Shown: positions 25,389 to 34,475 of the stretch, one piece after another
How the letters are laid out: each line of letters starts with the position of its first letter
Numbering within the stretch: position 1 is the stretch's first letter
NCBI RefSeq assembly: GCF_014647495.1
Contig: NZ_BMPH01000004.1
Coordinates: 62,001 to 126,000, forward strand
Reading direction: 5' to 3'
Source of the DNA: Glutamicibacter protophormiae
GTDB lineage: Bacteria; Actinomycetota; Actinomycetes; Actinomycetales; Micrococcaceae
Length of the DNA: 64,000 nucleotides
Translations under genes and position numbers: made by a program
The notes under the pieces: generated by a model
What the model saw: only the letters and a program-made list of their open reading frames with translations
What the model was told of the DNA's origin: nothing
Databases searched by the model: none

Positions 25389-26615
25389 CTAGCGCCGGCG
25401 CCGGCCCCGGATCCAGCGCACCGCGCCGAACACCAGGTTCCCGGCGGCGTCCACGTAGCCCACCGCCAGGATGAGGACCACCAGCCAGGCCGGAGCCCAG
25501 GGGCGGTCCCACTCGGTGCCTGCGAGCATCAGCGAGAAGACCAGCGCCTCGATCACGCCCCAGGCCAGCTGCAGGCCGGGTTTCCAGGACAGCGGGTTGA
25601 ACCAGCGCGGGGCGGCGCTGCTCTTGCGTGCTTCCATCGCCATGGCTCGGCCCATGGCCTTGCCCAGGCCCATCGGTTCAATCGGCGTCGAGCCGGCCGG
25701 CACGCCGGGCTCCTGCAGGTACCGCGCGGACTCGGGGTCGTGGCCGAAGGCCGCGAGCACCTGCTGCGCGGCCTGCGGGCCGCCGGTGCCGGTGAGCACG
25801 CGTTTCAGGATCTCGATGTCCTGCGCCGAGACCTTCATGGTGCCCAGCTCGTCCAGTTCCGCGGGGTCGGGGGCCAAGTAGTGGGTTTCAAGCACCTGCA
25901 GCTGCTCCCGGGCGTCGGTGCCGGCCGGATGCTGCACCGCAGGGCTGGCGGCTACCGGCCAGATGTGCACCCAGGCAGGTTCCCCGCCCAGCTTGGAGCT
26001 CTGTTTCGGGAACCAGAAGCTGGCGGTGTAGCGCGGGCCGGTGCGGCTGAGCATGATGGCCGGATACTGGTCGCCGTCCAGATAGCCGCCGATCAGGAAG
26101 CCGTCGTGCACCGCGACGGCGGTGCGCTGCGGATCCTCGGGAGGCAGCAGGTGCCACGCGGTTTTGGAGGCTGCGGCCAGCAGCTGCAGGTCCGGCTCGG
26201 TCAGCGCTCCGGCCAGCAGCGTGCGCCCTGAGGGCATCTCTTCGAGGCGGGCATCCTGGATCGGTTCCCCGCTTTGGGCCTCGACGTCGTCCTGGTCCGC
26301 ATACAGGGCGCCGGTGCCGAACTTCAGCGCCAGCGCGAAGTCCTCCACCTGCTGCCCCAGCCGGGTGCTCCCGTCGGCGGCGGCCAGCAGGATCAGCCCC
26401 TCCGGGTTAACTGCGATGCCGACCTCGATGAGCACCAGCCCGTTCCACGGCGCCGGCTCGGAGACCAGCGCCAGCACCTCGCGCTCGGCCAGCAGCGTGC
26501 GCACCGCCGCTTCGGCCTGCGCCCCGGGGGTGTTGTCGAAGATAAGAGTCAGGGCGGCGACCAGCGTTTCGGGCTGGCCGCCGCCCTGTGGCGACTCGTG
26601 GCTACTTCTTGCCAA
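25389..26615 (-). CDS. Unknown protein with C-terminal membrane segments, overlapping the end of ffh
   Basis: 408 residues; family not recognised. The main part is soluble, the last 70 residues contain two hydrophobic segments (LAWGVIEALVFSLMLAG and WLVVLILAVGYVDAAGNLVF) and a basic RRRR end. It resembles the protein at 24101-25291 in layout and in a few segments. The start TTG at 26615 overlaps the ffh end by 14 bases and has GAGAAG about 5 bases upstream; no other start fits. The overlap suggests co-transcription with ffh. A link to protein export is only a guess from position. Confidence 0.7.
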   Translation of the reverse strand: MARSSHESPQGGGQPETLVAALTLIFDNTPGAQAEAAVRTLLAEREVLALVSEPAPWNGLVLIEVGIAVNPEGLILLAAADGSTRLGQQVEDFALALKFGTGALYADQDDVEAQSGEPIQDARLEEMPSGRTLLAGALTEPDLQLLAAASKTAWHLLPPEDPQRTAVAVHDGFLIGGYLDGDQYPAIMLSRTGPRYTASFWFPKQSSKLGGEPAWVHIWPVAASPAVQHPAGTDAREQLQVLETHYLAPDPAELDELGTMKVSAQDIEILKRVLTGTGGPQAAQQVLAAFGHDPESARYLQEPGVPAGSTPIEPMGLGKAMGRAMAMEARKSSAAPRWFNPLSWKPGLQLAWGVIEALVFSLMLAGTEWDRPWAPAWLVVLILAVGYVDAAGNLVFGAVRWIRGRRRR

Positions 26616-28164
26616 GGTACTTCTCGAAGCCCGCCGGCAGGTTCAGGCTCGAGGGGTCGAAGTCCTGGGCGCCCTGGCCGAAGGCGGCGCCGGAGGGCGC
26701 GGAGGCCTTCTTCTGCGAGGATTCCAGCTGTGCCTGCGCGGCCTTGGCCGGGTTGCCGTACTTGACCTGCTTCTTGCCCTTGCCCTTGGCCTTCGCCTTG
26801 CGGGCCGCGCCCTTGCCGGCGCCGGGCATGCCCGGGATGCCGCCGCCGGCGGCCATCTTCTTCATCATCTTCTGGGCTTCGGCGAAGCGCTCGAGCATCT
26901 GGTTGACCTCGGAAACGGCGACACCCGAACCCTTGGCGATGCGGGCGCGGCGCGAGCCGTTGATGATCTTCGGGGCCACGCGCTCGTGCGGGGTCATCGA
27001 GCGCACGATGGCCTCGACGCGGTCGATCTGGCGCTCGTCGAACTGCTCGAGCTGCTGGCGGGAGATCTGCGCGCCGGGCATCATGCCCAGCAGCTTCTTC
27101 ATCGAGCCCATCTTCTTGATCTGGGCCATCTGGGCGAGGAAGTCGTCCAGGGTGAAGTCTTCCTGGTCGGCGAACTTCTTCGCCATCCGCTCGGCTTCGC
27201 CCTTGTCCCAGTTCTTCTCCGCCTGCTCGATCAAGGTGAGCACGTCGCCCATGTCCAGGATGCGGCTGGCCATGCGGTCCGGGTGGAAGACCTCGAAGTC
27301 GTCCAGGTTCTCGCCGGTGGAGGCGAACATGACCGGCTTGCCGGTCACCGAGGCCACCGACAGGGCGGCGCCGCCGCGGGCGTCGCCGTCCAGCTTGGAC
27401 AGGACCACGCCGGTGAAGTCCACGCCCTCGTGGAAGGCCTGGGCGGTATTGACCGCGTCCTGGCCGATCATGGCGTCGATGACGAAGAGCACTTCATCCG
27501 GGTCGATGGCGGCGCGGATGTTCGCGGCCTGGGCCATCATCTCGGTGTCCACGCCCAGGCGGCCGGCGGTATCCACGATCACGATGTCGTGCAGCTTGGC
27601 CTTGGCCTCGGCCACGCCGTCGCGGGCCACGGCGACCGGATCGCCGGTCGGGGTGTCGAACTCGGAGGAGACGCCCGGGTGCGGTGCGTAGACCGGCACC
27701 CCGGCGCGTTCGCCGTTGATCTGCAGCTGCTTGACGGCGTTCGGGCGCTGCAGGTCGCAGGCCACCAGCATCGGGGTGTGGCCCTCGGCCTTCAGGTGCT
27801 TGGCCAGCTTGCCGGCCAGGGTGGTCTTGCCGGCGCCCTGCAGGCCGGCGAGCATGATCACCGTGGGAGGGTTCTTGGCCAGGTTCAGCCGGCGGGTCTC
27901 CCCGCCGAGGATGGCCACGAGCTCCTCGTTGACGATCTTGACGACCTGCTGGCCCGGGTTCAGCGACTCGGAAACCTCGATGCCGAGTGCGCGTTCCTTC
28001 ACCTGGGCCACGAAGGCGCGGACCACCGGGACGGCAACGTCAGCGTCCAGCAGGGCGCGACGGATTTCGCGGACGGTACCGTCGATGTCTGCCTCGGACA
28101 GGCGGCCCTTGCCGCGCAGGTTCTTGAAGGTTGCTGTCAGGCGATCGGAAAGTGAATTAAACAC
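26602..28164 (-). CDS. ffh: Signal recognition particle protein Ffh
   Basis: 520 residues, the normal length plus a basic C-terminus. The N and G domains show the SRP GTPase motifs GLQGAGKTTLAGKLAKHL (G1), DTAGRLGVD (G3) and TKLDGDARGGAAL (G4 region). The Met-rich M domain follows (MMPGAQISRQQ, MMKKMAAGGGIPGMPGAG), which binds signal sequences and 4.5S RNA. The start is GTG at 28164. Its receptor FtsY is encoded 5 kb away at 33124-34314. Confidence 0.97.
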   Translation of the reverse strand: MFNSLSDRLTATFKNLRGKGRLSEADIDGTVREIRRALLDADVAVPVVRAFVAQVKERALGIEVSESLNPGQQVVKIVNEELVAILGGETRRLNLAKNPPTVIMLAGLQGAGKTTLAGKLAKHLKAEGHTPMLVACDLQRPNAVKQLQINGERAGVPVYAPHPGVSSEFDTPTGDPVAVARDGVAEAKAKLHDIVIVDTAGRLGVDTEMMAQAANIRAAIDPDEVLFVIDAMIGQDAVNTAQAFHEGVDFTGVVLSKLDGDARGGAALSVASVTGKPVMFASTGENLDDFEVFHPDRMASRILDMGDVLTLIEQAEKNWDKGEAERMAKKFADQEDFTLDDFLAQMAQIKKMGSMKKLLGMMPGAQISRQQLEQFDERQIDRVEAIVRSMTPHERVAPKIINGSRRARIAKGSGVAVSEVNQMLERFAEAQKMMKKMAAGGGIPGMPGAGKGAARKAKAKGKGKKQVKYGNPAKAAQAQLESSQKKASAPSGAAFGQGAQDFDPSSLNLPAGFEKYLGKK

Positions 28165-28330
28165 GTGCCGGGCACTTCTTTCGATAGGTCTTGTGGTGCG
28201 CAGTTAAATCGCACAGGACTCGACTACCAAGAATATCAACAATCCGACACTTGGCTAACCGTCGGCGCACCCAAGACCGTGTGAAATCCGTTTTCCGGCG
28301 CGTCACGGCGGCGGCGGCCGTCCCCAGGGG

Positions 28331-29881
28331 TCATTCCCCGTCCACCCGGCCGGCGGTGCGGACGGTAGTTTCCTGCTCCTGGACGGCGTCCGGCTCCGTT
28401 GCCGCGGCGCTGCTGCGTGCAGCCTCGCTCGGCTCGGCGGCCAGCGGGGAATCCACGGCCGGACTCTTCTGCGTGGCCGGCGCCTTGGCGGGAGGCGTCG
28501 CCGCCGACGTGTCCGGAGCCGCAGGAGCCTTGGTCGGCTTCACCGGGGTGTCCGGCGCGCCGGGCGCTTGCGGCTGGCCCGGCGGCGTGGCGGTTCCGTT
28601 CGGCGCGGATGGTGCGCCGGGCTTTACGCTGCCCGGAGGCGTGGGCGCAGTCGGCGTGGCGGTGCCGCTCTGGGTCGGCGAGGCTGAAGGTTCCTCGGTT
28701 GCCGCCGCGGTGGGCTTGGCCGGTTTGGTCGGCTTGGTCGGCTTGGCGGGCTCGGTCGGCTTCGGCGTAGCGCTCGGCGTGGGTGTAGCGCTGGGTTTGG
28801 CTGTAGCGCTCGGCTTCGGTGTGGCGCTGGGCTTGTCCTTGGACGGAGGTTTTTGGGTCGGTGCCGGGCTGGGCTTGAGAACCATCGGGGTGTCGTCCTC
28901 GGGCACCACGACATCCGGGTTGTCCTGCGTGTCCTTGGAAGGCTTCTGTTCCTTCGCCGGCGCCGAAGGCTTGCTGCCCTTCGGCGCGCTGTTGGCGTTG
29001 ACCGTCAACCGGCGGGAGTCGACCATGGCCTGGGCCTGGCCGGGGTTCAGCGGCAGGTAGTTGCGCGGATCGTGCCAGCGGCCGTTGATGATGACCTCGA
29101 AGTGCACGTGGCAGCCCGTGGAGTTGCCGGTGGTCCCGGAGCGGGCAATCAGCTCTCCGCGCTTGACCCGCTGCCCCACCGCGGCGATGAGCACCGAATT
29201 GTGGCTGTAGCCGGTTTGCACGTTGTGGCCGTGGTCGATGGTGATGCGTTTGCCGGAGTGCCCCGCCCAGGACGAGACCGTGACAATGCCGTCCTCGCTG
29301 GCATATACCGGGGACCCGCAGGCGATGGGATAGTCCTGGCCGATGTGGATCTGGTTGCCCGGGCCGGTCGGGTTCGCGCGCCACCCGTAGGGGCTGGAGA
29401 TCCGCCGGGTCTTGACCGGCGGCAACAGTTCCAGCCCGCCCGGGAGCCGGCCGATCTGCCCGACCTCTCCGATCAGCAAGGTGGAGGCGTTTTCCGCGCG
29501 GATCTGCGCGCCGGGGGCCTGCGGGCCGCCGACCAGCTGCTCAGTCGGCGCGGCGGGACCGGGTCGCTGCGCGTTTTTCATCATGAAGGAAGGACGCCCG
29601 TCGATGTCCAGGACCTGTCCAGCACCTCCGAACACCGCCAGCGGGGCGTACGGGTCGACATGGACCGCGTCGCGGGTGACCTCCCAATCCATCAGGGCCG
29701 CGGCAGACGCTTCCATGCCCGCGGCCCTTGAATGATCCGGGCCGGCCATGAGCGGTGTGGCCAGCGTGCCGGAGATGCCCAGTGCCAGCACGAGGCTGGC
29801 CGCCCCGTACAGCGCGCGCTTGTTTTCGCGCGGCCTCCCCGGAACGGCCGGTTCATGGTTTACCTGATGACGCCTTTTCAT
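28331..29881 (-). CDS. M23-family peptidoglycan peptidase with long Pro/Ala/Thr-rich C-terminal tail
   Basis: About 516 residues. A basic N-terminus and hydrophobic segment (ALYGAASLVLALGISGTLA) act as signal peptide or anchor. The LytM/M23 domain lies at about 185-305, with zinc ligands in NQIHIGQDYPIACG (HxxxD) and CHVHFEVI (HxH), so the peptidase should be active against peptidoglycan cross-links. The C-terminal 200 residues are low-complexity, rich in Pro, Ala, Thr and Lys, including a 6-residue repeat PSATPK. Such tails cross the cell wall or are glycosylated. GGGGA precedes the ATG at 29881. It lies downstream of amt in the same direction but beyond a strong terminator. Confidence 0.9.
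   Translation of the reverse strand: MKRRHQVNHEPAVPGRPRENKRALYGAASLVLALGISGTLATPLMAGPDHSRAAGMEASAAALMDWEVTRDAVHVDPYAPLAVFGGAGQVLDIDGRPSFMMKNAQRPGPAAPTEQLVGGPQAPGAQIRAENASTLLIGEVGQIGRLPGGLELLPPVKTRRISSPYGWRANPTGPGNQIHIGQDYPIACGSPVYASEDGIVTVSSWAGHSGKRITIDHGHNVQTGYSHNSVLIAAVGQRVKRGELIARSGTTGNSTGCHVHFEVIINGRWHDPRNYLPLNPGQAQAMVDSRRLTVNANSAPKGSKPSAPAKEQKPSKDTQDNPDVVVPEDDTPMVLKPSPAPTQKPPSKDKPSATPKPSATAKPSATPTPSATPKPTEPAKPTKPTKPAKPTAAATEEPSASPTQSGTATPTAPTPPGSVKPGAPSAPNGTATPPGQPQAPGAPDTPVKPTKAPAAPDTSAATPPAKAPATQKSPAVDSPLAAEPSEAARSSAAATEPDAVQEQETTVRTAGRVDGE
28761..28835 (-). repeat. 18-base tandem repeat coding PSATPK-like units
   Basis: About four copies of an 18-base unit encode PSATPK, PSATAK, PSATPT, PSATPK in the tail of the M23 peptidase. 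Tandem in-frame repeats of this kind can vary in number between strains and alter tail length. Confidence 0.7.
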
Positions 29882-30016
29882 AATTTGCCAGTCCCCAAAC
29901 TGCAAATCCAAAGTGGCCTCCAGCGTATCGACTCCGGGCCCACATAGCCAGAGTTTTCTGGCGGCGCTTGTCCCGGCACAGCGGCAGATGCCGGAACCCC
30001 AAGGTTTTCCCAGCAA

Positions 30017-30057
30017 ACAGAACCGCCGGTGGCTGCTTGGCCCACCGGCGGTTCTGT
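30017..30057 (-). terminator. 16-base-pair terminator downstream of amt
   Basis: Arms 30017-30032 and 30042-30057 pair perfectly around a 9-base loop. It lies about 70 bases after the amt stop and before the M23 peptidase gene. Confidence 0.8.
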
Positions 30058-30124
30058 CCGGGCCCCGGTGTCCCGGGACCCTTCCCCTATGTTGTCTAGC
30101 TGGTTTTTCTCCAGCGGGCAACGG

Positions 30125-31345
30125 CTACTTGGTCATCAGCTGGTACCCGCTTTCGTTGTGTTCCGCCGCGTCGATGCCGGCGATTTCAATGTCGGCCGGG
30201 ACTCGCCACGGGCTGACCTTCTCGATCACGGTTGCGATGACCCAGGTCATGGCCGCGGAGAACACGATGACCACCAGCAGTGCCATGAACTGGGAGACCA
30301 GCTGGGCGAATCCGCCGCCGTAGAACAGGCCGCCGGCGCTTTCTGCGGTCGGCATGGCGAAGAATCCGAGGAACAGGGTGCCGATGACGCCGGAGACCAG
30401 GTGCACGCCGACCACGTCGAGCGAATCGTCGTAGCCCAGCTTCCACTTGAGGTTCACGGCCCAGGCCGAGCCGGCGCCGGCCAGCACGCCCAGCAGCATC
30501 GCGGCCCACGGGGCGATGTCAGCGCAAGACGGGGTGATGGCCACCAGGCCGGAAACCAGGCCGGAGGCGACGCCCAGCGAACTCGGGCGGGCTCCGCGCA
30601 GCTTCTCCACCATGATCCAGCCCAGCACCGCTGCACCCGGGGCGGCCAGGGTGTTGACCCAGATCAGTCCGGCCTGCTCAATGGTGGTGGCGGCACCGGC
30701 GTTGAATCCGAACCAGCCGAACCAGAGCAGTCCTGCGCCGAGCATCACCAGCGGGGTGTTGTGCGGCTGCGGGCGGTCGTGGAAGTTGTGGCGCTGGCCG
30801 AGCTTGAGCGCCAGGACCAGGGCCGCCACACCGGCGTTGGTGTGGACCACCGCGCCGCCGGCGAAGTCGATGGCTTCACCGAAGATCTTGCCCAGGAACC
30901 CGTCGGCGGAGAGCATGCCGCCGCCCCAGACCCAGAACGCGACCGGCGCGTACACCAGGGTGACCCACAGGGGAACGAACATCAGCCACGGGGCGAAGCG
31001 AGAACGGTCAGCGATGGCTCCGGAGATGATGGCCACGGAGATCATGGCGAAGGTTCCGGCGAAGCCCGCCGCCAGCAAACCGGACTCCGGGGTGTTGTGC
31101 AGGGCGAAGTCGCTGATCGGGTTGCCAATGATTCCAGCGATGGCCGGTTCGCCGGCGGAGAACGAGTACCCCCACAGCACCCAGACGATTGCGGTGATGG
31201 CCGCCGCGGAGAAGCTCATGAGCATCATGTTGACCACGCCGGTGGCCCGGGTCATTCCCCCATAGAACAGCCCGAGCGCCGGTGTCATCAGTAGAACGAG
31301 TGCTGCGGCGATCAAGATCCAAAGACTGGCGACATCCAGCTCCAT
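30125..31345 (-). CDS. amt: Ammonium transporter
   Basis: 406-residue Amt/MEP/Rh channel with eleven membrane helices. The N-terminus MELDVASLWILIAAALVLLM lacks a cleaved signal. Conserved pore regions include the periplasmic-side segment with ATGVVNMMLMSF and the twin-His helix region with DFAGGAVVHTNAG; the second His lies in the later VGVHLVSGVIG segment. It takes up ammonium under nitrogen limitation. No glnK or amtB-associated PII gene lies next to it here. GAGGGG stands upstream with a longish spacing. Confidence 0.95.
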   Translation of the reverse strand: MELDVASLWILIAAALVLLMTPALGLFYGGMTRATGVVNMMLMSFSAAAITAIVWVLWGYSFSAGEPAIAGIIGNPISDFALHNTPESGLLAAGFAGTFAMISVAIISGAIADRSRFAPWLMFVPLWVTLVYAPVAFWVWGGGMLSADGFLGKIFGEAIDFAGGAVVHTNAGVAALVLALKLGQRHNFHDRPQPHNTPLVMLGAGLLWFGWFGFNAGAATTIEQAGLIWVNTLAAPGAAVLGWIMVEKLRGARPSSLGVASGLVSGLVAITPSCADIAPWAAMLLGVLAGAGSAWAVNLKWKLGYDDSLDVVGVHLVSGVIGTLFLGFFAMPTAESAGGLFYGGGFAQLVSQFMALLVVIVFSAAMTWVIATVIEKVSPWRVPADIEIAGIDAAEHNESGYQLMTK

Positions 31346-31561
31346 CTAGTCCACATCCCCTCACGGTGTTTGGTGTATCGGTGAATAATTTCTGTTGACT
31401 TAACCGGAATACTCGGCGTTCGTCTCAATACATAATTCTTGGCCACCGATGTTTCGCCTTCCTCCACCGCTCGTTTCGAATGCGTGACAAAGCGAGCCCG
31501 CGCGTAACGGTCTGTTTCCCGCCGTGTTACCGATGCGTTTCAAAAATCGCACCATGCGAAA

Positions 31562-31592
31562 ACCGCGGCAGCCGATGAACGGCTGCCGCGGT
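31562..31592 (-). terminator. Terminator of the coiled-coil lipoprotein gene
   Basis: Arms 31562-31574 and 31580-31592 pair over 13 bases around a 5-base loop, followed on the minus strand by a TTTTCGC stretch. It lies about 20 bases after the lipoprotein stop. Confidence 0.8.
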
Positions 31593-31613
31593 GGTGCGGT
31601 GAACTGCTGTGCG

Positions 31614-32273
31614 CTACAGGCGGGTGATCTTCACGACCTGCATCTCGGGTACGGTGGTCGAACCGCCGACCTGGGTGTCGTAGGTCAGCGAACCGGACAC
31701 CGTTGCGGTGACCTTGACGATGTCTTCGGCCACGACATCGTCCAGGATGTCGCAGTTGGCCAGGCCGTCGCCGGCGTTGAAAATCGTATTATGCTCGTAG
31801 TCGTACTTGCCGACGTGTGCATGGCTGACGTTGGCGCGGAAGGTGCATGGCCCGGTGGCCGAGTCGAACTGGGTGACCCGCGCGTAGAGAATCACGTTCT
31901 TGTCCAGGTGCGAGCTGGGCTTCTTCACGATCTGTGCCAGCTCACGGCTGGTGATCTTCTTGGCCTTGTTGGCCTTGGCCTTTTCGGCTTTCTGCTTGGC
32001 TTCCTTCTCTGCCTTCTCCTTGGCCTTCTTCTCGGCCTCCGCCTTTTCCGCTGCTTCGCGTTCGTCATTTGCGCTGCGCAGCTCGTCGGCCTCGGCCTGG
32101 GCCGCGGTCAGCTTCGTCGTGGTGTCAGCCAGCTGGGTTTCCAGCTCCTGCTTCTCAACGGTCACCGCGGCGGCCGAAGCCTGCACGGCTTCATGTTCTT
32201 CGGTGGACACTCCACAGCCGGCCAAAACAAGCGCCGCAACTACTGCGGAAACGGACATCGCGATTTTCTTCAC
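31614..32273 (-). CDS. Lipoprotein with Lys/Glu/Ala coiled coil and OB-fold-like C-terminal domain
   Basis: 219 residues from a GTG at 32273, with GGGGGA 7 bases upstream. The signal VKKIAMSVSAVVAALVLAGC ends in lipobox LAGC. About residues 25-110 form a heptad-rich coiled coil dominated by Lys, Glu and Ala. The C-terminal 110 residues (from ITSRELAQIVKKPSSH to the end) look like a small beta-barrel of the tRNA_anti/OB type often annotated in Gram-positive lipoproteins, with two Cys that could form a disulphide. Function unknown. The gene is divergent from the DNA glycosylase gene. Confidence 0.85.
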   Translation of the reverse strand: MKKIAMSVSAVVAALVLAGCGVSTEEHEAVQASAAAVTVEKQELETQLADTTTKLTAAQAEADELRSANDEREAAEKAEAEKKAKEKAEKEAKQKAEKAKANKAKKITSRELAQIVKKPSSHLDKNVILYARVTQFDSATGPCTFRANVSHAHVGKYDYEHNTIFNAGDGLANCDILDDVVAEDIVKVTATVSGSLTYDTQVGGSTTVPEMQVVKITRL

Positions 32274-32385
32274 GATAATCCCCCAATCATTCAAGTGCGA
32301 GTACCCGGCAACCCCCTGTCGCCGGGCAATCATCATCTTGGCATTGACTACCGACAAAATAAGTTCGCACTGCAATACTGGAGAC

Positions 32386-33036
32386 ATGGATCGTGAGTTC
32401 TTCGCCGCGGACGCGCTTGAGGTCGCACCGCGGCTCCTCGGAGCAGTACTCGGTTTAAGCAGCCCTGAAGGCACCGTTCGCCTGCGCATCACCGAAGTCG
32501 AGGCCTACATGGGATTGGGAAGCGGCGGGTGCTATGACCCGGGGAGCCATTCCAAGGACCGCAAGACGCAGCGCAACGCCTCGATGTTCCTGGGGCCGGG
32601 GCATGCCTACGTCTATTTCAGTTACGGAATGCACTTCGCGCTGAATTTGGTGTGTTCGCCTGCCGGCATCGCCTCCGGGGTGCTGATCCGCTCCGGGGAG
32701 ATCATCGACGGACGCGAGCTCGCCAGGGAACGCAGGCTGCGCAAACGTCCACCTGGAACCGACCCGGCCACGCTCTTGGACCGCGATCTGGCGCGCGGTC
32801 CGGGAAATCTTGCCGCGGCGCTGGGCATCAACCGCCCGCAGCATGATGGACTGGATCTTCTCGCTGCGCCGTTCACCGTGGAAACGCGAACTCGGGTTCC
32901 TGCGGCCATTGCTTCCGGGCCCCGCGTCGGCGTCGCGGGTATTGCCGGCGGTCCACAGTTCCCATGGAGATTCTGGATTCCGGGAAACAAGTCTGTTTCA
33001 GCATTCAAGCCCGGGCGCAATGCGCCACGGGCTTGA
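32386..33036 (+). CDS. 3-methyladenine DNA glycosylase (AAG/MPG family)
   Basis: 216 residues. It removes alkylated purines to begin base-excision repair. Family signatures are MDREFFAADALEVAPRLLG at the start, RITEVEAYMG containing the catalytic Glu, RNASMFLGPGHAYVYFSYGM with the base-flipping Tyr, and RGPGNLAAALGI near the end. The ATG at 32386 opens the family's normal N-terminus, and GGAG stands a few bases upstream. The stop codon lies inside the terminator hairpin at 33004-33037. Confidence 0.93.
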   Translation: MDREFFAADALEVAPRLLGAVLGLSSPEGTVRLRITEVEAYMGLGSGGCYDPGSHSKDRKTQRNASMFLGPGHAYVYFSYGMHFALNLVCSPAGIASGVLIRSGEIIDGRELARERRLRKRPPGTDPATLLDRDLARGPGNLAAALGINRPQHDGLDLLAAPFTVETRTRVPAAIASGPRVGVAGIAGGPQFPWRFWIPGNKSVSAFKPGRNAPRA

Positions 33037-33037
33037 A
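33004..33037 (+). terminator. Terminator overlapping the end of the DNA glycosylase gene
   Basis: Fifteen base pairs (33004-33018 with 33022-33026 and 33028-33037, one bulged A at 33027) around a 3-base loop, followed by a stretch containing CTTTCTT. The TGA stop at 33034-33036 is part of the right arm. Confidence 0.7.
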
Positions 33038-33123
33038 CTACTGAACTTTCTTGCCTAAACGGGCAGTGATTAAGCACATTCCGCAGAAAGCAAGTGTGAA
33101 GGTCTCCTGATGTAAGGCAATTT

Positions 33124-34314
33124 TCAGCCTTCCAACAGAGCGTCGACGAACGCTTCGGGGTCGAACGGAGCCAGATCATCAGGGCCTTCACCCAATCCGA
33201 CGAGCTTCACCGGGACACCGAGCTGTCGCTGAATCGCGACTACGATGCCGCCCTTGGCGGTGCCGTCCAGCTTGGTCAGCACGATGCCGGAGACGTTGAC
33301 AACCTCTGAGAACACCTTGGCCTGGGCGAGGCCGTTTTGGCCGGTGGTTGCATCCAGCACCAGCAGCACTTCGTCAACCGTTGCCTTCTTTTCAACGACA
33401 CGCTTGATCTTGCCAAGCTCGTCCATCAGTCCGACCTTGTTCTGCAGTCGACCGGCAGTATCGATCATGACGATATCGACTTCCTGCTCGATGCCAGCAG
33501 ACACAGCTTCGAACGCAACAGACGCAGGATCTGCTCCATCGATGTCCGACCGAACCGTCGGCACGCCGACTCGGTCGCCCCAGGTGGCAAGCTGCTCGGC
33601 AGCTGCGGCACGGAAAGTATCCGCTGCGCCAAGGAGCACGTCCTTGTCCTCTGCGACCAGTACGCGGGCCATCTTGCCGATGGTCGTGGTCTTGCCGACC
33701 CCGTTGACTCCAACCACCATGATGATGCTCGGACGGTCAGGATGCGGCTCGGGGAGGTAGGAACGGTCGAGGCTTGGATCAACCAACTTGAGGAGTTCTT
33801 CGCGGAGCATGGCCTTGACCCGCTGCGGGTCGCGGCTGCCTTCTACCTTCACCCGTTCGCGCAACGCGTCGACAAGTTCCAGAGTCGGCTCGGTGCCGAG
33901 GTCTGCAAGCAGCAGGGTTTCCTCGATCTCGTCCCAGACGTCCTCGTCGATGGAGTCCTGGCTGAGCAGAACCAGCAGGCCCTTGGAGAACATGTTGTTG
34001 GACTTGGTCAGGCGTGCGCGCAGTCGGGCTAGGCGCCCTTGGACTGGTTCAGGAACATCCAGTGCGGGAGCACTTGGGATCTCGGGCTCAACGACTGAAA
34101 CAGGCGCTTCGGTTGCATCCGTGGTGGCGGCTGAGCCTTCGAAGGTGTCAGTTTCGCCTCCAGCAACGGTGGCGCTGGGAACGTCGTCAGCGTCACGCTC
34201 TGTTGTGTAGGGAGTCTTAGGCTTGCGGCCCTTGGCTACGAAGGCGGTGGCAACAATGCCCACCACTACAACGACCGCGACAATGATGATGGTAAGTAAT
34301 AGCGAATCGGTCAC
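33124..34314 (-). CDS. ftsY: Signal recognition particle receptor FtsY
   Basis: 396 residues. An N-terminal membrane helix (LLLTIIIVAVVVVVGIVATA) and an acidic linker precede the NG domain. GTPase motifs are VGVNGVGKTTTIGKMARVL (G1), DTAGRLQNK (G3) and TKLDGTAKGGIV (G4 region). It receives SRP-ribosome complexes at the membrane. The membrane helix replaces the soluble A domain of enterobacterial FtsY, as is common in actinobacteria. The start is GTG with a weak ribosome site. Confidence 0.96.
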   Translation of the reverse strand: MTDSLLLTIIIVAVVVVVGIVATAFVAKGRKPKTPYTTERDADDVPSATVAGGETDTFEGSAATTDATEAPVSVVEPEIPSAPALDVPEPVQGRLARLRARLTKSNNMFSKGLLVLLSQDSIDEDVWDEIEETLLLADLGTEPTLELVDALRERVKVEGSRDPQRVKAMLREELLKLVDPSLDRSYLPEPHPDRPSIIMVVGVNGVGKTTTIGKMARVLVAEDKDVLLGAADTFRAAAAEQLATWGDRVGVPTVRSDIDGADPASVAFEAVSAGIEQEVDIVMIDTAGRLQNKVGLMDELGKIKRVVEKKATVDEVLLVLDATTGQNGLAQAKVFSEVVNVSGIVLTKLDGTAKGGIVVAIQRQLGVPVKLVGLGEGPDDLAPFDPEAFVDALLEG

Positions 34315-34475
34315 GTTCTAAATCGTCTCATATCTTCGGCGTTTTCTCGGCTTCAGTGATCAAACCGTCTACCGGCAACTTTGCTGGGAAAGACATAGAA
34401 TGGCATGTGGTCCTCAGACCACTAGTTCTTGACAGAAAGGCTGACCGCCGCAGGCAGCGTCCTGACGTCGCGGCG

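Noticed and set aside
26122-28155. 677-codon plus-strand open frame antisense to ffh
   Set aside because: Ffh motifs on the minus strand are unambiguous; the antisense product is Leu/Gly/His-rich low complexity.
30029-31294. 421-codon plus-strand frame antisense to amt
   Set aside because: The Amt protein on the minus strand is complete and conserved.
31346-31460. GlnR or AmtR operator before amt
   Set aside because: A TTAA/GAAA arrangement was noticed on the minus strand but the match to known nitrogen-regulator sites is too weak to call.
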